Source of the DNA: Pelomonas sp. Root1444
Lineage (GTDB): Bacteria; Pseudomonadota; Gammaproteobacteria; Burkholderiales; Burkholderiaceae_C
DNA length: 64,000 bases
Direction: 5' to 3'
NCBI RefSeq assembly: GCF_001426885.1
Contig: NZ_LMFP01000003.1
Location: 751,306-815,305, forward strand
Below the pieces are notes generated by a model that worked only from the letters and a program-made list of their open reading frames with translations, was not told where the DNA came from and made no database searches. Position numbers and translations under genes: made by a program. Below are positions 59,204 to 64,000 of the stretch, in pieces; the first letter of the stretch is position 1, and each line of letters opens with the position of its first letter.

Positions 59204-59639
59204 GGTCCTTGGTGGGGTGCGGCGTGGGGTCGGGCGACACCATCAGGTGGCGGCGGGTGGCGGGCAGCTTGAGCCGCGGCAACAGCCGGCGCACGCGCTG
59301 CAGCGCCAGCACGACACCGAGCCCGTTGATCGCGATGGCCAGCAGCAGCGCCCACAACAGGTGCAGTCCGAGGCTCACGAGCAGCGCAATCAGCGCCGCC
59401 CACAACACCAGCCAGGCCGTCACGCCCAGGACGGCCACTCCGACCAGAAGCACGACGATCTCGGCGAGGGACTGGCCCGCGCGCTGCAGCTCCAGCGACA
59501 GCAGCTCGACGCGGTCGCTGAGCAGGCCCGGCAGCTCGCGCCACAGGGTCTGAAGCTGCCGTCGCAGCGACGCGGGCGCGGCGCGCTGCGCCGGGCCGGA
59601 GGAGCCTGGAGGTGGGGTGTCGGCGATAGGTTCGGTCAA
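59151..59639 (-). CDS. Phage-holin-like (Holin-X) membrane protein
   Basis: The 162-residue protein has an amphipathic N-terminal helix LRRQLQTLWRELPGLLSDRVELLSLELQRAGQSL, two membrane segments (AEIVVLLVGVAVLGVTAWLVLWAALIALLV and HLLWALLLAIAINGLGVVLAL) and a basic tail. This is the Holin-X superfamily layout (PF07332), common in chromosomal stress clusters and not a sign of phage. The start is TTG 59639; no ATG is available. It leads an operon with the lipocalin and DUF421 genes. Confidence 0.83.
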   Translation of the reverse strand: MTEPIADTPPPGSSGPAQRAAPASLRRQLQTLWRELPGLLSDRVELLSLELQRAGQSLAEIVVLLVGVAVLGVTAWLVLWAALIALLVSLGLHLLWALLLAIAINGLGVVLALQRVRRLLPRLKLPATRRHLMVSPDPTPHPTKDHADDSPAASAAGQPVPR

Positions 59640-59730
59640 GTTGATCTCAACGATGCATTACGGGCCGAGCGCCGGGCCGCTTCCAGGCCAGCCCGTCGGG
59701 CGGGGCCTGCGGCTCGCTGCCGCGAGCCCG

Positions 59731-59828
59731 CCGTCCCCGCGGGGGCTGAGGCCGGACATTGCGCCCGATGTGCGCAATGTGCCTGCCGAAGGGCTGCGGC
59801 GCAAGCCGCAGCGCGGTCTGCAAGACCG
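59731..59828. repeat. Intergenic repeat, copy 2
   Basis: Related to 10156-10240: the same opening block (CCGTCCCC, then GGGGGCTGAG) and closing block (GCCGAAGGGCTG to the hairpin CGGTCT-GCA-AGACCG), with a different middle that contains GCGCAATGTGCC. It lies between the DUF883-like gene and the Holin-X operon. Confidence 0.5.
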
Positions 59829-59841
59829 CCCGGGGTCTCAT

Positions 59842-60249
59842 TCAGCGCGTCAACCGGGCGATCAGCACGCCCACGGCCAGCGCCGTGGCAACGGCGGTCA
59901 GCGGGTTGTCGCGCACGGTGCAGCGCAGGCTTTCGCACCACTCGTCGCCCAGCTCGCGCGCATCGTGGGCGCGCTGGCTCAGGGCCTCGCTGGCGGCATG
60001 GACGCCCTCCTGCACCTTCTGCACCGCCGGCGCGGCCGTGTCGGCCATGCGGTCGATGGCCTGGTGCGCGCCCTGCACGACGCGGTTCAGCACGTCCTGG
60101 CCGACGGCCGCGCCCTTGTCGACGGCCGCATCGGCCTTGTTCGCCACCTCGTTGACGGTGCCCGTTGCGGACGTGGCCGGCGTGGCGGGCGAGGCCGAGG
60201 AGGTGGGGAACGGCGAATTCGCAGGAGTGTTGGCAGTGGTGGTGGCCAT
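59842..60249 (-). CDS. DUF883/ElaB-like membrane protein
   Basis: The 135-residue protein has a Thr/Pro/Ala-rich N-terminus, a long amphipathic helical middle (VNEVANKADAAVDKGAAVGQDVLNRVVQGAHQAIDRMAD ... ARELGDEWCESLRCTVRDNPLTAV) and a C-terminal membrane segment AVATALAVGVLIARL. The RDNPLTAV plus C-terminal helix is the DUF883 signature, tied to ribosome or inner-membrane binding in stationary phase in E. coli ElaB/YqjD. Confidence 0.85.
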   Translation of the reverse strand: MATTTANTPANSPFPTSSASPATPATSATGTVNEVANKADAAVDKGAAVGQDVLNRVVQGAHQAIDRMADTAAPAVQKVQEGVHAASEALSQRAHDARELGDEWCESLRCTVRDNPLTAVATALAVGVLIARLTR

Positions 60250-60298
60250 GGTGGATCCTTGAGATGGAGAGAAAGGGATGGCGAGAGCCAGACTGCAG

Positions 60299-60314
60299 GG
60301 CAAACGGGGTGCCG
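60299..60314 (-). promoter_or_regulatory. Sigma-54-type promoter of the DUF883-like gene
   Basis: Minus-strand CGGCACCCCGTTTGCC, GG-N10-GC. Predicted start about 39 nt before ATG 60249, in the space after the SDR stop. Confidence 0.66.
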
Positions 60315-60328
60315 GGCTGTTGACCGTC

Positions 60329-61297
60329 TCAGATGGCGCCCACGCTGCCGGTCACCGGCAGCACGATGCCGGTGATGTAGCCCGCGCAGGCCGGCGAGGC
60401 CAGGAAGACGTAGGCCGGCGACAGCTCCTCGGGCTGGGCGGCGCGCTTCATGTCGGTCTGCTTGCCGAACTCCGCGACCTTGTCGGCCGGCGAATCGGCC
60501 GGGTTCAGCGGCGTCCAGACCGGGCCGGGCGCCACCGCGTTGACGCGGATGCCGCGGTCGATGAGGTTGCTGGCCAGCGCCTTGGTCATCGCATGGATGG
60601 CACCCTTGGTGGCCGAGTAGTCGATGAGCTTGGGGCTGCCCCGCAGGCCGGTCGTCGAGCCGGTGTTGATGATGGAGGCGCCGTTCTTCAGGTGTGGCAG
60701 CGCCGCGCGGGCCATGCGCAGATAGCCGCCGATGTTGGTGTCCAGCGTCTCCTGGATGCGCTCGTCGTCCAGGTCCTCGAGCGAGGACGCATGCTCCTGG
60801 AAGGCCGCGTTGTTGACGAGCACGTCCAGCTTGCCGAAGCGGGCGATGACCTGCGCCACGGCGCTGTCGCACCAGGCACTGTCCTTCACGTCACCCTGCA
60901 ACAGCAGGCATTGGCGGCCCTCGGCCTCGACGCAGCGCGCCGTCTCCTCGGCGTCCTCGGTGGACGAGTGGTAGCAGACCGCCACGTCGGCGCCTTCGCG
61001 CGCGAACAGCACGGCCACGGCGCGGCCGATGCCGGAATCGGCACCGGTGATCAGCGCAACGAAATCCTGCAGCTTGCCGCTGCCGCGGTAGTCGGGCGCC
61101 ATGAAACGTGGCGCGAGTTCGAGGTCGGCCTCGACACCGGGCTTCTCCAGGTGCTGGGCCGGCAGGTCGACCGGTTGGGTGCGCGGGCCGGCCTGCACGG
61201 CCTCGCCCTTCTCGTCGCTCTTCGCCTGGGCGGCGTCAGCGCGGTCCTGGCGTTGCTGGATCTCGCGCTGGGTCTTCAGGGTGTCATCGGTGCTCAT
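60329..61297 (-). CDS. SDR-family oxidoreductase (YghA type)
   Basis: The 322-residue protein has a charged N-terminal extension (about 1-75). A short-chain dehydrogenase follows: VALITGADSGIGRAVAVLFAREG (cofactor T-G-x3-G-x-G), LVNNAAFQEH, NTGSTTG with catalytic Ser, YSATKGAIHAM with Y-x3-K, and APGPVWTPLNPAD. YghA-type enzymes reduce aldehydes or sugars with NAD(P)H. It probably follows the gene at 61337-61837 in one unit (39-bp gap). Confidence 0.92.
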   Translation of the reverse strand: MSTDDTLKTQREIQQRQDRADAAQAKSDEKGEAVQAGPRTQPVDLPAQHLEKPGVEADLELAPRFMAPDYRGSGKLQDFVALITGADSGIGRAVAVLFAREGADVAVCYHSSTEDAEETARCVEAEGRQCLLLQGDVKDSAWCDSAVAQVIARFGKLDVLVNNAAFQEHASSLEDLDDERIQETLDTNIGGYLRMARAALPHLKNGASIINTGSTTGLRGSPKLIDYSATKGAIHAMTKALASNLIDRGIRVNAVAPGPVWTPLNPADSPADKVAEFGKQTDMKRAAQPEELSPAYVFLASPACAGYITGIVLPVTGSVGAI

Positions 61298-61336
61298 GTC
61301 GTCCTTTCCAGAGATTCGGCAGAGGCTGCGGTAAAA

Positions 61337-61837
61337 CTAACCACCGACTGCCTTCTTCACTTCCGCCACCTCGGCCTCCTTGCCGGAGGGCGTTTGCGCG
61401 TCCAGGCCACGGTCGGGCGACTCGGCGACCTGCGGGATGTCACCCGGCCGGTCGATGAGCTCCTCGATGATGAAGTGCCCATAGTGCTGGGCGCGCTCGG
61501 CACCGTGGGCGCGCGCCGCGTCGGCGATGGCGCGGGCCTGCTCGTCGCTGTTGGCGTGCACCACCAGCCAGTGGTAGCCGCGCTCGGCCAGCGCGCGATG
61601 GGCCAGCACCAGGTTCATCTCCTGGCCCACGGCCGCGATCGGGCTTGCGTTGGCGATGTCGTCGTCGATCTGGCGCAGCATCTCGCGGTCCGAATAGCGC
61701 CGTACGGCGCCCGGCGGCAGGCCCAACGTCGCCAGCGCGGTTTCGGTGCGGTCGACGGCGGCGGCGTCGGGCAACGAGATGACCACATGGCCGACCGGCT
61801 TGAAGACGCCGAAGCTGCGGTTTTGCGGGTTGGTCAT
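61337..61837 (-). CDS. Conserved stress-island protein of unknown function
   Basis: The 166-residue soluble protein has FGVFKPVGHVVISLPDAAAVDRTETAL, LPPGAVRRYSDREMLRQIDDDIANASPIAAVGQEMNL, and YHWLVVHANSDEQARAIADAARAHGAERAQHYGHFIIEELID. The beta-alpha-beta pattern with a final HYG-FIIEEL motif recalls general-stress proteins of the YflT/ferredoxin-like fold. No named family is certain. ATG 61837 is chosen because the promoter lies directly upstream. Confidence 0.78.
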   Translation of the reverse strand: MTNPQNRSFGVFKPVGHVVISLPDAAAVDRTETALATLGLPPGAVRRYSDREMLRQIDDDIANASPIAAVGQEMNLVLAHRALAERGYHWLVVHANSDEQARAIADAARAHGAERAQHYGHFIIEELIDRPGDIPQVAESPDRGLDAQTPSGKEAEVAEVKKAVGG

Positions 61838-61876
61838 GGGCGGGGCCTGCGGTTCGAGTGGATACATCCCCCGAAC

Positions 61877-61892
61877 GGCAAGTGCGGTGCCC
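61877..61892 (-). promoter_or_regulatory. Sigma-54-type promoter of the 166-residue protein gene
   Basis: Minus-strand GGGCACCGCACTTGCC, GG-N10-GC, 40 bp before ATG 61837; back to back with the element at 61900-61915 (7 bp apart). Confidence 0.68.
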
Positions 61893-61899
61893 GCGGCTC

Positions 61900-61915
61900 G
61901 GGCACGCCGTTTGCC
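61900..61915 (+). promoter_or_regulatory. Sigma-54-type promoter of the receiver gene
   Basis: GGGCACGCCGTTTGCC, GG-N10-GC; CACG and TTGC are both perfect. Predicted start about 61926; TGGAG lies before ATG 61945. Confidence 0.72.
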
Positions 61916-61944
61916 AGTAATTTCCAACGCCCTCTGGAGATTTC

Positions 61945-62382
61945 ATGCAAAGCCTCGCTCGCCGCCCCGTCCTCTATGTGGAGGACCACCCGGTCAACGC
62001 CCTGCTGATGGCGGCGATCTTCGAGCGCCGCCCGCAGCTGGAGCTGGTGATCGCCACCCACGGCGAAGAAGCGATGCACAAGGCGGCGGGGCTCAAGCCT
62101 TCGCTGCTGCTGCTGGACCTCAGCCTGCCCGATTGCCATGGCAGCGAGCTGCTCGGCCGGTTGCGCGCGGTGGCTGGCTGTGAGCGGGCGCCTGCCATCG
62201 CGGTCACGGCTCATGCGGATTTCGACATCACCGGCACGGGCTTCTGCGAACTCTGGCCCAAGCCGCTGAACCTGGGGCATGTGCTGCGGCGGCTGGACTC
62301 GCTGACGGGCGTGACGCCCGCACAGCCACCAGCGCCGGAGCCCTCTGCGCCGATGTCCCGCATGTGGGCGCTGGCGCGCTGA
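61945..62382 (+). CDS. Single-domain response regulator (receiver)
   Basis: The 145-residue protein has a receiver domain: VLYVEDHPVNALLMAAIFERR, acceptor Asp in LLLLDLSLPDCHGSELL, VTAHAD (switch Thr) and ELWPKPLNL (Lys). About 30 Pro-rich residues follow instead of a DNA-binding domain. It likely passes phosphate between a hybrid kinase of this island and an unknown partner. Confidence 0.9.
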   Translation: MQSLARRPVLYVEDHPVNALLMAAIFERRPQLELVIATHGEEAMHKAAGLKPSLLLLDLSLPDCHGSELLGRLRAVAGCERAPAIAVTAHADFDITGTGFCELWPKPLNLGHVLRRLDSLTGVTPAQPPAPEPSAPMSRMWALAR

Positions 62383-62393
62383 GGCCGTCTGCC

Positions 62394-62409
62394 CGGCACC
62401 TGCCTTGCC
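62394..62409 (+). promoter_or_regulatory. Sigma-54-type promoter of the Ser/Thr-rich exported protein gene
   Basis: CGGCACCTGCCTTGCC, GG-N10-GC. Predicted start about 62420; AAGGAG lies before ATG 62470. Confidence 0.66.
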
Positions 62410-62469
62410 CCGGGATGATGGCCCGCCCGCAAGTGGCGGGTGCAATGGCAACCACTCAAGGAGTTAGGC

Positions 62470-62844
62470 ATGAGAAAGATCTTTTCCCAAGCGGCCGGCG
62501 CGGCCGCAGTCCTCGCCGCCGCAGCCGCGAGCCTGGCCTATGCGCAGGGCACCGGCGGCGCCGCTGGCGGCTCGGCCAGTTCCCCTGGCAACACGCCGTC
62601 GCAGACGCAGACCCGGCCGATCGACCAGACTTCAAGCACCAGCAGCGGCATGAACAGCGGCAGCACCGCGACCACCACGGCGCCCGGCAGCATGGACAGC
62701 GGCAGCAACGCGACCACCCCGACGAGCGGCAGCAACAGCAGCTACAACGGCAATAGCAGCAGCAGCGGCACGTCCGGCACCACCACCACCAGCAGCGACT
62801 GGAACGCCGACGGCACACGGGCGGCGCGCGCCGATCGCAACTGA
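62470..62844 (+). CDS. Exported Ser/Thr/Gly/Asn-rich low-complexity protein
   Basis: The 124-residue protein has a signal peptide (MRKIFSQAAGAAAVLAAAAA ... YAQ). The mature chain is almost only Ser, Thr, Gly, Asn and Pro (TSSTSSGMNSGSTATTTAPGS and similar), ending SDWNADGTRAARADRN. No Cys or fold signature. It may be a disordered surface or periplasmic protein. Good ribosome-binding site AAGGAG. Confidence 0.72.
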   Translation: MRKIFSQAAGAAAVLAAAAASLAYAQGTGGAAGGSASSPGNTPSQTQTRPIDQTSSTSSGMNSGSTATTTAPGSMDSGSNATTPTSGSNSSYNGNSSSSGTSGTTTTSSDWNADGTRAARADRN

Positions 62845-62902
62845 AGCCCCTGAAGACAGACGCCGGCGCCGCGGGATGCGGCCGCCTGGCGTCATTGCAG
62901 CT

Positions 62903-64000
62903 TCACGCGGCGCCGCGGATGACCCGGTGCACGAGGTGCAGCTTGCGCACCGCCGGCACCGACAGCACGAACGGGTAGAAGTCCGCCACACCCATGCTGC
63001 GCGACAGCTCGTTGAGCACGCCCGTCAGCTCCATCCAGCTGTTGATCAGCGCCAGAAAGCCCTGGACGTCCGGGTCGTCGCCGCCGGCGATGACATCCGG
63101 CCCGAAGCGCTCGTAGCTCAGCTCCACGCGCTCGCCGTCCAGCCCGAAGCTGCGCGCCGTGTCCAGCGTGTCGGCCAGGTGCAGGTAGTGCGCCCAGGTC
63201 TCGGCCCAGTCCTCCCAGGGATGGGCGCTGGCGTAGGCGCTGACGAAGCGCTGGCCCCAGTCGGCCGGCGCGCCCTCGGCGTAATGGCGCTGCAGCGCGG
63301 CGGCGTAATCCTGGCGCTCGTCGCCGAACAGGCTGCGGAAGTGCTCCAGCCACGGTGACGGCTCGACCAGCAGCTGCCAGTAGTAATGCCCGGTCTCGTG
63401 GCGCAGGTGGCCCAGCAGCGTGCGGTAGGGCTCGCGGAGCTGGCCGCGGCGCGTCTCGCGGCGGGCGTCGTCGGCCTCCGAAGCGTCCAGCGTGATGATG
63501 CCGTCGGCGTGGCCGGTGATGACCGCCGGGCCGTCGGGCGGGCTCAGCAGCAGGTCAAAGGCCAGGCCGTGCGCCGCATCCTCGCTGCGCGACTTGACCG
63601 GCAGCCCCAGCCCGATCAACGAGGACACGAGGCGGCGCTTGGCCTCCTCGATGCGGCACCACCACACGCCGGCGTCGGGCTGGGACAGGTCGGGCACCGT
63701 GCGGGTGAGCCGGCAGCAGCGGCACAGCGTGAAGCCGGCGGCCACCTCCTCGGCGTCCAGCAGCCAGTTGCAGGCGGCCGCGCTGTCCAGGTTGGCGCAG
63801 CGGGCGTAGCGCGGCGCGCGGCGCACCGGTACGCCGGCCTCGCGCCAGGCGCCCTTGCCCGCGCGCGCCGGGGCGGCCTCCAGCGCCAGCAGGCTGCCGC
63901 GCGTGGCCGCGTAACCCAGCGGCCGCTGGCAGGCCAGGCACTGGCTGTTGCGAAAGAAGATGGGCCGGCCGCAAGCGCAGCTGAAGGCACGCGGCGTCTT
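62903..64000 (-). CDS. Zinc-ribbon putative metallopeptidase, cut at its first codon by window edge
   Basis: The 365 visible residues are in one frame up to the right edge. The N-terminal zinc ribbon (FSCACGRPIFF ... SQCLACQRPLG, plus FTLCRCCRLTR) is followed by a peptidase-like domain with GHLRHETGHYYWQLLV (HExxH), DWAETWAHYLHLADTLDTA and a long C-terminal helix region. This is the family of putative zinc-binding metallopeptidases with DUF2248-type architecture. The visible protein starts at Lys next to the expected Met, so the start codon should be the next one outside. Function unknown. Confidence 0.87.
   Translation of the reverse strand, partial: KTPRAFSCACGRPIFFRNSQCLACQRPLGYAATRGSLLALEAAPARAGKGAWREAGVPVRRAPRYARCANLDSAAACNWLLDAEEVAAGFTLCRCCRLTRTVPDLSQPDAGVWWCRIEEAKRRLVSSLIGLGLPVKSRSEDAAHGLAFDLLLSPPDGPAVITGHADGIITLDASEADDARRETRRGQLREPYRTLLGHLRHETGHYYWQLLVEPSPWLEHFRSLFGDERQDYAAALQRHYAEGAPADWGQRFVSAYASAHPWEDWAETWAHYLHLADTLDTARSFGLDGERVELSYERFGPDVIAGGDDPDVQGFLALINSWMELTGVLNELSRSMGVADFYPFVLSVPAVRKLHLVHRVIRGAA

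Noticed and set aside
59151..59639. Holin-like protein as a sign of a prophage
   Set aside because: The Holin-X family is mostly chromosomal. No integrase, capsid, tail or lysin gene is nearby.
59774..59787. Minus-strand GG-N10-GC with TTGC before the Holin-X operon
   Set aside because: It lies inside the intergenic repeat, has CAGG instead of CAYG, and is more than 120 bp from the start codon.

Overview
The window is chromosomal DNA of a high-GC betaproteobacterium. Gene content and order (xseB-ispA, an rpfE-type gene next to recJ, ppk1 with sixA, plsY with a RidA gene, pepN-fbp, prfB with a programmed frameshift, a thrW-like tRNA-Thr) and the third-position G/C bias fit the Burkholderiales, probably the Rubrivivax/Leptothrix/Roseateles side; genus is inference. 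Both ends cut a gene: ispA at the left edge, and a zinc-ribbon metallopeptidase at the right edge that lacks only its first codon or so.

Region 1 (1-32.6 kb) is mostly household metabolism. It holds isoprenoid synthesis and exonuclease VII, a Rieske oxygenase with an EamA exporter, a sulfurtransferase, UspA, hydrolases, a membrane-anchored AraC regulator, a ZIP metal transporter and polyphosphate enzymes (ppx, sixA, ppk1, ppk2). It continues with recJ, a PHP phosphatase with a Sua5-type protein, a BlaI/BlaR pair with twin operators, a diiron metallo-beta-lactamase-fold protein, an SF1 helicase, plsY, MgtC, ybaK, a DUF2975/XRE pair, a LysE exporter, an acyl-CoA synthetase and a GNAT enzyme.

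Region 2 (32.6-39.4 kb) holds prfB with its +1 frameshift site. Next come two overlapping, visibly lower-GC genes: an OLD-like AAA ATPase and a TOPRIM-like DUF4276 protein. They look like a small acquired defence module placed between prfB and the pepN-fbp pair. A tRNA-Thr(CGU) with promoter and terminator closes the region.

Region 3 (39.4-62.9 kb) is a stress-type gene island. It encodes CsbD, two hemerythrins, DUF378, CBS, a PQQ sugar dehydrogenase, a glycine-zipper protein, a Gly/Gln/Tyr-rich low-complexity protein, a BON lipoprotein, an AI-2E permease, two hybrid histidine kinases, a lone receiver, DUF2383, YetF, a lipocalin, Holin-X and DUF883-like proteins, an SDR dehydrogenase, an alcohol dehydrogenase and a stand-alone LigD polymerase domain. 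In its middle is an rpoN (sigma-54) gene outside the usual lptB-rpoN-hpf setting.

The most striking observation is that about 20 transcription units of region 3, rpoN included, carry a 16-bp element of the form GG-CAYG-N4-TTGCC with exact GG-N10-GC spacing. This is the -24/-12 signature of sigma-54 promoters. It usually lies 15-90 bp before the start codon, and several copies are back to back. I read the island as a sigma-54 regulon organised around its own sigma factor. No enhancer-binding activator is encoded in the window.
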